Positions 42,632 through 56,114 of a DNA stretch of 64,000 nt are shown piece after piece (within the stretch, counting starts at the first letter, position 1; the number at the start of each line of letters is the position of its first letter). The notes below the pieces were generated by a model. It was not told where the DNA came from, searched no databases, and saw only the letters and a list, made by a program, of their open reading frames with translations. The position numbers and the translations under genes are program-made. This DNA is from Ficedula albicollis (taxonomy: Eukaryota > Chordata > Aves > Passeriformes > Muscicapidae), in assembly GCF_000247815.1 (NCBI RefSeq), contig NC_021678.1, positions 3,865,425 through 3,929,424 of the forward strand, in the 5' to 3' direction.

Positions 42632-42998
42632 CAGGTACTGGAGAGGGCTCCAGGAGACCTCAGAGCCCTTCCAGGGCCTAAAGGGGCTCCAGGAGAGCTG
42701 GAGAGGGACTGGGGACAAGGGATGGAGGGACAGGACACTGGGAATGGCTTCCCACTGCCAGAGGGCAGGGATGGATGGGATATTGGGAAGGAATTGTTCC
42801 CTGGGAGGGTGGGCAGGCCCTGGCACAGGGTGCCCAGAGCAGCTGTGGCTGCCTCTGGATGCCCCTGGAAATATCCAAGGCCAGTTTGGATGTGGCTTGG
42901 AGCAGCCTGGGATGGTGGAAGGTGTCCCTGCCCGTGGCAGGGGGTGGAATGAGCTGATCCTTAATGGCCCTCCCAGCACAAACCATTCCATGATTCCC
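42632..42998 (+). mobile_element. CR1 LINE 3' fragment
   Basis: A nearly full-length sense copy of the common 3' region, from GGTACTGGAGAGGGCTCCAG to ACAAACCATTCCATGATTCC. It shows what sequence is missing from the poly-G-interrupted copies. Confidence 0.86.
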
Positions 42999-43445
42999 TG
43001 GCTCCCAAGTCTTCCCACCCCAGCACTGCCAATAATCTCTCTGTTTGCCAGAAAGACTCAGAAAAGCTCAGTGGAATTAACAGAAGGTGGAATTTTTTGT
43101 TTTGCTGAAATGGGATTTGTGAGATGGATCCTCCTGGCTGTGGGCAGATGTTTCAGGAAAGGCTGTTTGGCACTTGGAAGGGTGAACACCTGGGTGGAGA
43201 CTGAGCTGAGGGTGGCACTTTGCACAGGTGTTCAGGCAAACACCCCAAATCCATCTGCCACCTTCCCTCGGCACTGCAGCTTCTGGAAGTTCCAGTCTGC
43301 CTTTGGCTCCTGGCTCCAGCAGAGAGAGAGCCACAGGGAATTGTGTTCCCCTGGGGTTTGCTACCTGTCAGTTAAAGTGCTATTTGTCAGGAGGTAAATA
43401 GTTATTATTTTCTTTATTGGGAATATCAACCCCAAATATAAATCC

Positions 43446-43566
43446 AAGAATTGTTTGGGCTGGAAGGGATCTTAAAGCCCATCCAGTGCCACCCCTGCCA
43501 CGGGCAGGGACACCTTCCACCGTCCCAGGCTGCTCCAAGCCCTGTCCAACCTGGCCTTGGGCACTT
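43446..43566 (-). mobile_element. CR1 LINE 3' end
   Basis: Antisense CR1 from AGAATTGTTTGGGCTGGAAG to CCAACCTGGCCTTGGGCACT, then unique sequence. Confidence 0.85.
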
Positions 43567-44834
43567 AAATGGTGGGATCCTTCCTTGAAACACACATCTG
43601 GAATCTGAATACTCCCAGAAGACAAGAACTTTTATCTAAAACTTCACTTTGTCCTGAATGCACCAAAATTTCCCTTTTTAGAAAACTAATTGAGGAAGAA
43701 CTTGATTCCCATGGAGACCTGACATCCCAAGGACAGCCAGTGCTGCTTTCTGCCAAGGCTGAAAGACCCATGGGAATATTAATATCAGAACATTTATTAG
43801 GAAAATATAATTCTTAATTTCCAGGTGACTTTCCCAGATTGTTCCAGTGCTGTTTTTCAAAATCCAGGGCTATAATTCAGCCAGCCTCATGTCTGGGCTT
43901 TTTTCCCATATATATTTTATTTAAGCTTTGAGTTTTATTTCCTCTTTTGACAGACGTTTTATTTTATGAAAACCCTTTTAATCCCTAATCAAATTTCCAT
44001 AAGTTCTTGTCCATTTTAGCAGTGGAATTGGTTTAGTGCAGACCCTCCCATGGAGGAGGAGCACTTTTGCTCCTGAGTCCTTCCTGTGCTGAATGGCCTC
44101 AGAATCAAGCAGTGTGTTGGAATTCATCCCAATTTGTTCCTCAATACCTGCTTGCCTCACAGAAATGACAAAAGGAAGACAAGGTTTCTTGAAGGGTCAT
44201 CATGGTTTGAAATTATGAGTGCAATAATTGCTGAGGTTTTTATTGTGCCTTCCCAGTGCTGAATCTTCCACCTTCATATTTGGGTGCTCAGCAGCACCTG
44301 CCACATAAAACCCCTGTAAAATCACCTAAAAGGTGAAATCCAGTGAAATCCTTTGTGGCAGGATGGGACACGTCCACCAGAAGGAGAGAAGCTGCTCCAC
44401 AGCACAAAAGAGGTGGAGATGTCAAGGTCAGCAAGTGTCACTGCCATAAACACATTTTTGGGACATTCAGAGCAGTAGCACCATCCATCAACACACCACC
44501 AGCAGTGGGAGATAAGCCTGGGAATGGGGATCCATCCCTTTCCTCCTGGGAATCTGCTGGGTGACAACCCTAAATGGCTCTCTTAGCACTGCTGTTGTAC
44601 TCTTAGTGCCAGAATCCCCTGCTAGGTCACCCCCACCAGGGCCAGGAATTTATTTCTTTCCATGCTAGCTGGATTCCTTGAGTAGGATTCTCACAGCAAG
44701 CCCAGTAACTGTGAGATTTAGTTTGCTTTTGGCACATAAAACCTTGATTATTTATTTATTTTTACTGAACGAAGAATAGGCAGGTGGTTGTTGTATCTCC
44801 CCCTGTTGCAACTATAGGCCAAGATGCAGGTGGA

Positions 44835-44965
44835 GTTATAGAAATTATTACAAATAAAAGGAATCATAATTTCTAATGGTTATTGGAATATAATAATTAT
44901 TGGAAGTTATTAGAAATAAAAGGAATTATTAGAATTATTGGAAATTATTACAAATAAAAGTAATC
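44835..44965. repeat. Degenerate AT-rich tandem repeat
   Basis: GAAATTATTACAAATAAAAG occurs near 44839 and 44940, and a related form with TTATTAGAAATAAAAGGAAT lies between. The whole stretch is built from ATTATTGGAA- and AATAAAAG-like units, a diverged short repeat. Confidence 0.65.
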
Positions 44966-45619
44966 AAAGTTTTAAAAAGACATTTTTAAGTCTTCAGATA
45001 GGCAAATCCCTCTTTTTAAAGGATAGAAGATGACCAAATTTGGGTACCACTCCTCAGAATACCCAATAAAGCTGATTCTTATCCCCCACCTTAAGGTCAT
45101 GGTGTAATCAGAAAATACTTAATAAAATAAAAGTGAAGATAGAGAGGCTGAGCTTTGAGCTCTTATTGCTAAATTCAAGCTAATAATGGATTTTTCCACT
45201 TTTCCCCCTATCTGACGTGTCTTGTCCTAAATACTTTAAATCAGCCTTATTAAGGAGATTGCAACAAGGTCAAGTGTACAGTGCTGGAAGGTGGCAAAAT
45301 GCATTAAAGAACTCAAATAGCAGCAAATTAGGAACCTCTGGATAGTCCTGTGGCGTAATTTAAAACCCACGAGGGAAGGCCTAATTTCTTATTTCTGAAA
45401 GCCATCATTAACACTCATCTCAGCACTCATCTCCTGAGGTCCCACAGGACAGGAGGTTTCTGCCAGGCACTCTCCCAGGCAGCAGCAGGTTCTGCTCTGG
45501 GTGGTCCTTCTGGGTGCTTCTTTGGTTTCTTGAGGCAAGAAATGGGGTTTTATCCTCATTTTTAGGGAAAGGGGATGGTGAACATCAGGAAACAACTGGA
45601 TGTGGCTGTGTCCATGGGG

Positions 45620-45808
45620 TCCCAGAATGGTTTGGGTTGGAAGGGACCTCAAAGCCCATCCATTCCCACCCCCTGCCATGGGCAGGGACACCTTCCACTA
45701 TCCCAGAGTGTTCCAAGCCCCAAAGTCCAACCTGGCCTTGGGCACTGCCAGGGCAGCCACAGCTTCTTTGGGAATCTGTGCCAGGGCCTCCCCACCCTCA
45801 CATGGAAG
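45620..45808 (-). mobile_element. CR1 LINE 3' fragment
   Basis: Antisense CR1 from CCCAGAATGGTTTGGGTTGG to GGGCCTCCCCACCCTCACAT, with a small deletion in the GGATCCAGGGG block. Confidence 0.84.
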
Positions 45809-46727
45809 GAGTTGACAAAAAGGGGATCAGTCAAAGACTGGGCTTGACTTTGGAGTTCTTCTCCAAATTTAATGAATTCTGTGATCCATGTCTGCATCAA
45901 TCTCCTGGATCTGCCTGATTTCCATGGGGGAAAACCTCCCCACGCAGGCCAAAGTTTGGCTTTCCAACCTTACATCCTCCTGAGAGCCCAACATCCATTT
46001 GTCATTGGCTTTGATATAAAAATACATCACTGGGATTAATAAACACAGCATGCTCTACTAAACTTTTATAGATTTTCACGTGAAAGTAATAAAAGGTGCC
46101 ATTGGAAAAAGCTGCACTTGAAAAGCCATTTCATAAAAAGTCTTGTAAAAATCCCATCAGGCATTAAAGTCTCGCTTCCTAAAAGGGAATGAAATGCAAC
46201 AGGAGAGATTTGACTCCAAGGTATCCCAGTTTGAGGGCATGTAGCAAAAACCCCAAGTGATTTAAGCTTCATGGGTATTGGGAAAACAAAACACTTCTTA
46301 CAGAACAACAATTTAGCTTGCTGAGCTTTAAAAATACTATTGTACTGATGTTATACTCAATGTAAGCAAAATGTACAACTCTCCAAGTAGAAAATACACC
46401 AGCTCCCTCTAATACTTTGTTTTATGCCTTGTGAGCATCTTGTTAGCACTTACTGACTGCTCTTAAAATACATTTCTACTCCCAGGGGTTCCAGCCTAAA
46501 GGTTTAAGCCCTGTGAAGGGTTGTACAACAAGATTTACAGGAAAAAAAAAAAAGAAAAGAAAAAAGAAGAAAGCCCTTTGTGATAATTGACTGGAATATG
46601 TATGAAGCTGAGCCCCAGGTTTTTCAAGGCTCTGTTGGTCAAGGAAATTCTGCTCTGTCTTTACTGCACTGAGAGTTCTAAAACTAAAAAAAAATCTCCC
46701 AGGAGCTGCTCCTGAGATTCTACCAGC

Positions 46728-47030
46728 CTGGAGAAAAGGAGGCTCAGGGGGCACCTGCTGGCTCTTGCTGACAGGAGGGGACAGCCAGGGGGTGTCAGGC
46801 TCTGCTGCCAGGGAACAGGGACAGGGAAACAGCCTCAAATTGCACCAGAAGAGGTTTAGGATGGATATTGGGAAAAATTCCTTTACAGAAAGGGCTGTCA
46901 AACATTGGAACTGACTGCTCGGGGCAGGGGTAGGGGCCCTATCCAAGGGTTTGGGAGCAATGGGCTCGGGGCAGAGGTAGGGGCCCTATCCAAGGGATTG
47001 GGAGCAATGGGAGCTCCTCTTGGAGCAGGA
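46728..47030 (+). mobile_element. CR1 LINE fragment, second subfamily
   Basis: A sense CR1 copy: GAAAAGGAGGCTCAGGGGG, then AACAGCCTCAAATTGCACCA, GTTTAGGATGGATATTGGG and GGGCTGTCAAACATTGGAAC. It runs into a 47-base tandem duplication in place of the usual 3' part. Confidence 0.8.
46917..47010. repeat. Tandem duplication, 47 bp x 2
   Basis: Copies at 46917-46963 and 46964-47010 each start GCTCGGGGCAG and contain GGTAGGGGCCCTATCCAAGG. They differ at about two bases. Confidence 0.94.
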
Positions 47031-47322
47031 CTTCAAGCAGTTTGGGGATGTAGGAAGGTAAAAAAACCCAAAACGATGGGAATTACCTCAAATATTTTTA
47101 CATTTAGGGCAAATTATGGCAGCCTAAAGTAAAACCATGAGACAGAGGCTGAAGTATAAACTAATGTCTTCTTAAATTGAGTTGTTGACAGCTCCTCAGA
47201 AGCAAAATTGTTGTAACTTCCCACTGTGGTGAGGTTTGCTGTAAATTCCAAGGAGAAAAAGATCTATGCATTTCATCCCTTAAATAACATCCTGGTGTTT
47301 CCAGCGGTGTGGTGACATACCT

Positions 47323-47524
47323 GGGAACATTTAGGAAGGCGGATATTATTGCCACCTAATTCCACCATGGAATTAAGGAGCTGGAAAGGGCACGGGAGCA
47401 TTTAGGAAGGCGGATATTGTTGCCACCTAATTCCACCATGGAATTAAGGAGTGGGAACATTTAGGAAGGCGGATATTATTGCCACCTAATTCCACCATGG
47501 AATTAAGGAGCTGGAAAGGGCACA
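47323..47524. repeat. Tandem triplication (71, 59 and about 72 bp)
   Basis: Units begin at 47323, 47394 and 47453. Each contains CATTTAGGAAGGCGGATATT and CACCTAATTCCACCATGGAA. The middle copy lacks the CTGGAAAGGGCAC end. Confidence 0.96.
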
Positions 47525-47863
47525 CGAGGTCTCCTGATGGGATTTTTGGCCCTTGTCCACAGCCAAGGATCTCCTGAGGGCTCCCAAATCCTCACCTCTT
47601 GGATTTCCACGGCCCGGAGCCCCCGCAGCAGCTGTGACCTTCGTGCAGGTGCCGAGTCCGGCCTGGGGGAGCTGTAAAATGCCAGGGGGTGACACAGAGC
47701 TGGGAGCTGGAGGGGATCAGGTGTGTCCAGGGGAAATGCTGGAGCAGCCGGGGCCATGGAGCGCTCGGAGAGCCAGGGCCACTCCACGGGCGAGAAACGC
47801 GGCTTTTCGGGAAGCAGCTCCGAGGGGGAAGGGGATGAAGGCCAGGCAGTGTCCGAGTCAGTG

Positions 47864-48049
47864 CTCTCCTCTCCTCTCCTCTCCTCTCCTCTCCTCTCCT
47901 CTCCTCTCCTCTCCTCTCCTCTCCTCTCCTCTCCTCTCCTCTCCTCTCCTCTCCTCTCCTCTCCTCTCCTCTCCTCTCCTCTCCTCTCCTCTCCTCTCCT
48001 CTCCTCTCCTCTCCTCTCCTCTCCTCTCCTCTCCTCTCCTCTCCTCTCT
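47864..48049. repeat. (CTCCT)n microsatellite, about 37 copies
   Basis: An unbroken pentanucleotide array. The + strand is pure pyrimidine and the other strand pure purine (GGAGA)n. Reading frames across it encode only short-period peptide repeats and are not genes. Length is likely polymorphic. Confidence 0.97.
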
Positions 48050-48059
48050 GCACCTTGCT

Positions 48060-48975
48060 CTTCTAATAGCTGCTTGTGCACTTCGTGCTGTGCTGTTAAA
48101 ATAATTACTTGTATTTAGTGCACTTGTAGTAATTAACTACCTGTTGCATTTAATGCAGTAATTACTTTTCACTTGTCATAAATTCCTTGTTGCACTGCTA
48201 GCAGTTATTTTGCCTTTAAAGCTGTGCATTTACTGGGAGTAACCTCTGCATTTAATGTTTTGCACTGGTAATAATTAGTTGTTTCATGTATTTACTTGTA
48301 ATTAGTTTTCCATTTAATGCTGTGCACTGGGAGTAATTACCTTTGTTTTTAATGCTCTGCACTTGTTGTAGTTACTGTTTCAGTTAATACTTGTTGCATA
48401 TAATGCAGGGCACTTGCAGTAACTTCTGCATTTAATGTCTTGCACTTGTAGTGGTTACTTTTCCCTTCAATGGTGTGCATTTACCAGTAGTAACTTCTGG
48501 GTTTAATGCTTTGCACTTGCAGCAATTATTACATTTAGTGTGCCCTCATAGTAATTACTTTTGCATCTGGTGCAGTTCACGTGTGGTAATTTCTTGTTGC
48601 AATTAATGCCATGCACTTGTAGTAATTCCTTCTGCATTTAATGCAGTGCACGTACTAGTGCTTAATTTTCCATTGAATTTTGTGCAGTGGTAGGAATTTC
48701 TCTTGGACTTGTAGTTATTATTTGTTGCACTTAATGTCATGCACTTGTAGCTAAGTTCTGTGTTGAAGTCTGTGCACTTGTAGTAATTATTTGTTGTGTT
48801 TAATGCCAGCTACTTGTAGTAGTTACTCTCTCATTTAATGCTGGGCACTTGCTGGTAGTTTCCCATGCCTTTAATCCCCTCTTAGTAATTTCTTTCCCAA
48901 TTAATGTCTTGTACTTGGAGTTTTTCATGCCATGCACTTCCAAGGTTTCATTGGCCTTTAATGCCATGGATTTCT
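48060..48975. repeat. Degenerate AT-rich minisatellite, about 0.9 kb
   Basis: About 25 imperfect copies of a unit of roughly 33-40 bases, built from TTTAATGC, TGTGCACTTGTAGTAATTAC and TTTTGCA. Copies are strongly diverged and vary in length, so the array is old. It directly follows the pentanucleotide array and stops near 48975. Confidence 0.85.
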
Positions 48976-50119
48976 GTACCTCCAAAATACTGCTGCAGCT
49001 GCTGGCCAAAGTCACCTTCTGGGAAAAGATGGGTTGATAGAAGATAACAGAAATTACAGCAGTCCCTTGTGCATCTGAATACATAATTTCAAATTTTATT
49101 GAAAATGTTTGAACTGAGGCCACCAATTTTGTTGTATTTTTCTGGTCTGTAATCATCTAAGTACAAAACAGTAACCAAATCATATCTGACATCCATACAT
49201 TTAAAGGGATAAATGTCTTTTTGTGGCATCTGGAATAATGGGACAAATGTGTTGAGTTTTAACGAGAATTAGTGGACACCAACAAGTTTGAATTCTCATT
49301 TTAATGGATCAATATATTGGCAAAAGCTGGCTACAGCAACTTAATGAGGAATTCAGTATTATCCATCCTTATCCTCTCTGTATTTACCCAAGTCTTAGGA
49401 GTTAATAGAGATAATTATGCACTGCTATTCTTCTGCCTCTTTCTCCCTGCTTTAAATTAGCACAATGTGATTTATCAATGGGGTAAATTAGCACTAATGC
49501 ACACTTAATTCCAGGCCAAATAGACTCAGAGTCAGCATTCCAGCACAGGCTGGAATATTAATGTTCTTCCCTTGTATTTCTGCTTGCTCTGCTCTAAAGG
49601 TATGAACATGAAGAACTCCAAAGCAATTAAAGTTAATTAATGATTGCCTTGAAGGGGAAGTGCATGTGCATCACCCTTTTTTAACCATATTCCTGCTTTA
49701 ATACCTCCAGTCTTTAAATGGGAATTTCTCTTCCTAACAGCACCTGTAAATCTCATTTTCTGCTGCAGTGGAAGCATAGAGTGCTGTTCCAGCCTAAATC
49801 AATGGAGGGTGTTTAGAAGAGGGGAGGTCTCTCTTGCCTGTAATCCACTTACCCTTGGAGCATGGAAAGGTTGGAGGGAATTGGGATTAGGTGAACCCTG
49901 AAAATGCAGCGCTGACTCTTAAACACTGAAACGTCAAATCAAACTGATCAAAATTAACTAAATCGATATTTTTATTAGTCTTGGAATTCTAGTCTTTTAT
50001 TAGCCTCTATGGATGAGGAAAACAGCAAGGAAAAGCTGTGAAAGCCAGAAATTTGTCATCAAAGTGCTTGAAGAACCCTGTTTTGTTGGAAATCAGAAGA
50101 TTGTCGTGGAAATAACTGA

Positions 50120-50209
<90 letters not shown>

Positions 50210-53200
50210 TAAGTTCCTCTTCTGCCTGGGGCTGGGGGGGAAACTCCAATTTAAACTTTTTCCAGAGCTTAACAGGAGCCTTGGATCATCTTCTCTAGAG
50301 AGGCCTCTTAATTTGGGGTGATAAAGTCACAGACATGTCCTTGATGAGTGGAGGGAAGGTGGCCCTAAATCAGCCAGACAAAACTCAATAGTGACAATTA
50401 GAATCACAGAAGTCCAAATGGAAAAAAGGGAGGAGCTGGAATTGCTGTGGAAAAGGAGCTGGCTGTTCCAGTGGGACACAGGTGGAGTTCACACCCTGAA
50501 AGGCACCAGCTCCTGGCAAATGTTGGAGCAGGCTGTCATCCCAGTCCTTGTGAGGGTGGAGAGTCCTTGGGAGAAGCCCTGCTGGGAGCTCTGTGGCTCA
50601 GAGGAGACACAGGAGATTAGAAGAGAAAAATAATAATTTGTATAGGAAGCTTGAGAGAATTAAGGGGATTAATCCAGAAAAAACCATGCCTGGGTACTCC
50701 AGTGCTGCAAATCCAGCTTCTCTCTGCAGTGACTGGGAATGGGATTTAAAAATGACATGAAATGACATAAAAATTGAACATGACTCTGGGGCTGGTTTTC
50801 CTGATGTGAAGCACTGGCACAGACCAGCAAAAGGCATGGACACACCTTCGTGGGAATCTTTCCATGGGAATGTGGTATGGATCTGTGAAATGAAATCTGT
50901 AAATAGGCACTGACTTTTCACTGCCTCCACCAGTGCAGGAGCTCCAAGAAACCTGCAGGAGGGAGCCAGAAACTATGGAATAACAAGAAAAAAAATTACT
51001 GATGTTGAAAAGGAAAATAAATCCATTGGATTTCTGATGTATATGGGATCCACTCTGGGCCAGGAGCTTTCAGAGCAGTGTGGATCGTTGGGGGGTGTCT
51101 GGGCAGGGCCAGGAGCTGAATCCATGATCCCTGTGGATTCCTGAAGTGATTCTGGAGCCCTTCTTCTGTTCTGGTGAGAGATGGGATTCTGTGCTCTTTC
51201 AGGGCTGAGCTCCATCCCCTCAGCCCTGCTGTGACACAAGTGGTTTGTGTTGAGTTATTTCACAGGCCTCCATTTCTGGAAATCCAGCATTCTGTAAAGG
51301 CTGAGCTGGGGAATACCTTCAGAAATCCTAATAAATTCTAATTTATGCTAATTCATTATTAATTGCAAAACACATGGTCTGTCCATTGAGCACAGGTGGG
51401 GAACACCTGAGAGCTCCTTTCTCAACCTAGCAGGTAAAGCACCCACCCTCCCTTCTCGTGCTGTGGGGCAAAGAGAGGAAGAAGAATTCTATTATTTAAC
51501 AAGATAATATTTTAATAATCTTTATGCTTTTAATAACTAGATAATTTAGCAATCATTAATTCAGAGGAATAAAAAGCAACAAGTAATTTATGCTCTTTAT
51601 TTTTACACTTGTGCAACAGATATTTTTGGTTGGCACTGTGAGAGCTAAAAACCCCAAATAATTCAAGTCACACATTCCTGATAATTTCCCAGACTGTTCC
51701 TTTCCTTGTCTCCTGTGCCTTGTCCTCAGCACACAATGCCCTTGAAACAGTAAGGAAGTACAAGTTAAATTTAAACTGATGAAGCTGTGGTAAATCTACC
51801 CCAGAGATTCTATTAACACTCTGCAATTAGCAGAGTAACACTATTTGTAAAATTCATATTTATAGTGCAAGAAAAGTGACCCTATTGATAACCCTATTTA
51901 TAGCTCAGAGCAGGCTCTCCTGTGTCCTGGCCACTGCTGGATTTTATGTCCCAGCTCTTCTTTAGGCTGTTATTTTATAGGAATGACAACAGCAGGAGCA
52001 AAATTTCATGTGGACATAAACTACCAGGACTTGAGGCAATTTGGGAAATTGGTGAGGAAAAAGAAGCATTTTTTTATTTCCAGATGGAGGGAATTTTACA
52101 CCTTTTGGGTCGTGGTGGTGGATGCCAACGTTGAGTGGCACAGAAGGCAGCAATGGGAGCAGGGGGTGGGTGTTCCCTGCAGCTGGAATCTGTTCCATGC
52201 AGCAGGAGGGGTGACACAAGTCACTGAAGCTGCCAAATATTTCCTTTTCCCAGGCAAGCTCTCTGCCTAATCAGATGGAACCACTGGAGCAGCAATTTCT
52301 GTGCTCTGTGGGTGTTCCCATCTGAAGCAGCTCAGCAAAACTGGTGTTGGAGTTTCAAAAACACAAGTGATGGGAAAAGACCTTTTCCTTAACACATGGA
52401 ATTCCTGGAGAATTCCAGTCTCAGTGGCCAACATCTCCCACTGGAATCATCTGCAGCAGGGTAACTCTTCCAAATTCCTCGTGAAAGGCTTCCCAAGGCA
52501 TCCAAAAATTGTTCCAGCGGCCGCACTCCCATCTCATGAACACAGTCCCACCTTGGTGCCACAGGAGATTATTCCTAAGGGAGGAGTGAGCCTGCTCTGG
52601 ATTTGCCAATATTCCCAGCACTTTTAGGGCTGGTTTAGCTGCTGCAGAGTTTGTAGTTTTGGAGTGAATAACATGGGAAACTTTCATGACAGGGATGAGC
52701 CAGGAGCTCTGGGCAAATTGGGTTTGAGAAGGGAATTGCTTAAGCATAAAAAGAGGGAATGCTTTGCCTAAAAGGATCTCTGGTATTTATAAAATATGTA
52801 TAAAATGGCTCCAGGGCTGAAGCAGTGGGAGTCAGAAGTACCTCAAGGGAAGCCAAACTGGAGCTCATGAGGGGTCTTTAATTACCAGATGATGTTGGTG
52901 CTGCCTTGCTTTTTAATTTCCTTGTGAAACTGGAAGAGGGCTCTTCCAGTTCCAAATACACCCTAAAGACTCCCAAAAAGTAGTACAGCTGTTTTTGCCA
53001 ATCTAGGAAGATGGGCTTTGCAAAGTGCATTTCCAGCATCCTTTTCTGGCATAGGAATGAGCAAAATCCTGATCTAACAATGACAACAACCTGCAGGAAG
53101 CATTTGATGCATCCCATGGACTTCGTTCCCGCTTGTCCTTGTCCTGAAAATATTTGTTACGAAAAGCATTGGCATTTTTTCCATCTTGCAGTTGTGGTTT

Positions 53201-53273
53201 TGAGTCGCTTCCTTTACTGGAATAATGAATTTCAGTGGGATTTGGTCCTTAATGCTTTTGATCCCTCCCTGTG

Positions 53274-53515
53274 AAGGTGGGGAGGGCCCTAGCAGAGATT
53301 CCCAGAGAAGCTGTGGATGGCTCTGGAACCCTGGCAGTGTCCCAGATCAGGCAGGCTGGGGCTTGGAGCAACCTGGGATAGTGGAAGGTGTCCCTGGAAG
53401 TGTCCCAGACCAGGCAGGCTGGGGCTTGGAGCAACCTGGGATAGTGGAAGGTGTCCACAGCAGGGGTAGGACAGGATGGGCTTTAAGGTCCCTTCCAACT
53501 CAAACTTTTCTAGGA
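53274..53515 (+). mobile_element. CR1 LINE 3' fragment with duplication
   Basis: A sense CR1 tail from GTGGGGAGGGCCCTAGCAGA to CCCTTCCAACTCAAACTTTT. A 63-base segment is duplicated in tandem at 53337-53399 and 53400-53457 (GTGTCCCAGA, CAGGCAGGCTGGGGCTTGGA). Confidence 0.85.
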
Positions 53516-56114
53516 ATTCCATGGTTCTCATTGGGAGCACCATTCATTTTAGTCCCCCAAGGAAGAAAACTGCCAGGAAAAAACAACAAAAAAAAAGTAC
53601 ACTGTACACCATTCCTACCTGGTCAGGTGTATTTGAAAGAAAGAATTTGGAAGTCGGAAAGAAAAAATTCCAAGGAATTTCCAATGATCATCAAAATTTC
53701 AACACAGAAGAGCAGATACCAGAATCCAGTGGAAAAAATGGAGTGAGAGGGTGACAAGGCTGGGGAAATGAGGGTGGCAGCCCTGTAAGGGAGCACAGCA
53801 CGGGGCAGGCTCTGTGCTCAAGCTCTCTGGTGAGTTGGGATTGAGATATCCAGTGTTCTTCCTGCCAGCCATGGAGTACAGACCCAACCCTGGGTGTGCA
53901 GAATTTTGGAAACTTCGACAAAATCCACACAGTGTTCATGGGAATTTAAAAAAAAAAAGCCAGCTGGATTTGTGACCATCTGAGGGAATTTGGAGAAGTC
54001 TTTGGATACTTGAGGAGCCATACAGCTCATTGCAGCCCCACCATTTCCTGCTGCTCAAACCTCCACTCTGGGGACACACATTAATATTTTACAGCACTTC
54101 TCAGATGGCTTTTAGGCAGTTTTATTTCAAAGTGCTTTTTTTAATTTTTTTTTTTTTTTTTTTAACAATTCATGGACTTTCTGTCTTTAGGAATTGCCTT
54201 GACCCTACAAGATCAAGGCTGTTGTTAATGAAGTTTTTCCTGTGGTGACACTGCAGGAATTCATCCTCTGGGAAAAAAGTTACTATGGGAGCTGCTCAAT
54301 GGTATTGCCTCCAAATTATCCTGAGCTTGGTCTTGTCAGAGCTCATCCTGATGAATTTCCAGGCTCCTTGGAGGGGTTATTAGATTTGCTCCAGAAGTAC
54401 ACTTGGGGAAAAGTTAACAAATATGTGCTGGATTCGATGGATTGGTCCTTTAGGAAGTTGTCTGTAAAATTTCTTCTGATAAAAATGGTTCTGTTCTGTG
54501 GATCAGTTTGAATGGAGATGCACAGGCAGCTTTACTTGTGTGGAGAGAAAACAGGAGGGAAAGGCACCAAACTCATTCCTGATGTTTGGATCATCATTGG
54601 CACCCCCAGGGACAAAGTTGGTGCAACTTTTTAATTATTTTTTTTTCCTCATCGACCTCTTGAAACTGAGAAAGTGTTTGAAAGTGTCCATGGCTGCTCC
54701 TGAAATGTCGGAATATTTACACTGAGATTGATTCAGGTTCATCTTTTATTTATATGGGATTTTTTTCCTCTCCATATAATTTATTTATGGCGCCAACAAT
54801 GTTTTCCTGGAGCTTGGAGAATTAGCAACACTGTGGGTGTTGGGAGGACAAAATTGCCTCATGCAAAAAGAGAGAGAGGAGCTGATGGACCAGAGCCAGG
54901 AAAACTCAAGGCTCAGTGCTGCTGACAGAGTTACAGGACTACCTGGAATTTACACTGAATGCTGGTTTTCCAGCTTCTTGTCTTCTTCAGCTGCACATAT
55001 CAAGAGGATGCACTTTTTTTTAAGGCAACATTTACAATATTTCAGCTATTTTCTGCTTTTCCACTTTGCATTTCCCATTTTTGTCTGTGTTTCAAAGCCT
55101 GGGTCTGGTTTTTATCAGGGAGAGCTGTGAGGTGTCAACAAAGGTTATTGGATCAGTCCTCCTGGCAAGGGAAATTGAAGAAAAATGAAATAAAAGAGTA
55201 TTATCTTGGCATGACTGACCCCAAATAAGCTGAACCTAGCTCTTTCAGGGGAGATTTTAGGGTTTGCTGCTTTGCTGTTTCTCCCAGTCAGAGCAAAGTT
55301 TATCCATGGAGAAAATTGGTTATGAGGAGAGAATAGAAAAAAAGAAGAGAAAAGGCCACAAGGAGAAAAAAAATCCGAGCAGTTTCTGATTGAATTCTGA
55401 GGGAGGTTGGACTGAGCTGAGATTGGCAATAGAAGAGGGACTCAAGTGAACTTTGATAGATTGACCAGTGCTATGTCTGGCTTAAAATTTTTAATAAGAA
55501 TTAAGGGTTTTAGAAAAACTGTTGTTACTCCTTTCAGTGACTTTTTCTTCTTTGCTGTTTCACTAGAAAAGATTTATTTGCATTGCCAAAAAAAAAGCAA
55601 CCCAAGCCTAAAGCACAATTTAGGCCCTAGGTGATGTCTTAGTGCTTTCCATGATGGTATTACTGTGTTAATTAATTGCCTAAATACCTGTTTGGAGTGC
55701 AATTAGGCGTTAACACCCCAATTCTGCTTTGCTCTCACTGTTACCTTGCAAGGTTTGGCTTCGTCCTGTGGCACATTCCCAGCAACAGGAAAATAAAACT
55801 TGAGGTGTTGAAGGAGCTGAGTTGTTCCTGTTTTCACTGCCGAGCTAGGAATTTGGGGTTGAAAAGTTATTCCCATTATTAACACATCCAAATATTAAAA
55901 ATATTAGTAATTACCAGGCTGGGTAAAAACCACTAACATGAGTTTATGTGAGAGCAATGGGGTTTGTGCCTTCTCCTCCTCATAAATGAATTAATTAATT
56001 TGCTTTCCCCATGGTGCATGAATTATTTCCTTGACTGTATGATTTAAAATATAATAAATTAAGTGGAGGGGAAGACTGGGGAAGTTGGTGTGGGCAGAGG
56101 GCATTTGCTGAGCT

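Noticed and set aside
47503..48104. Reading frames of about 130-190 codons with five-residue peptide repeats
   Set aside because: They arise from the (CTCCT) microsatellite, which is open in several frames.
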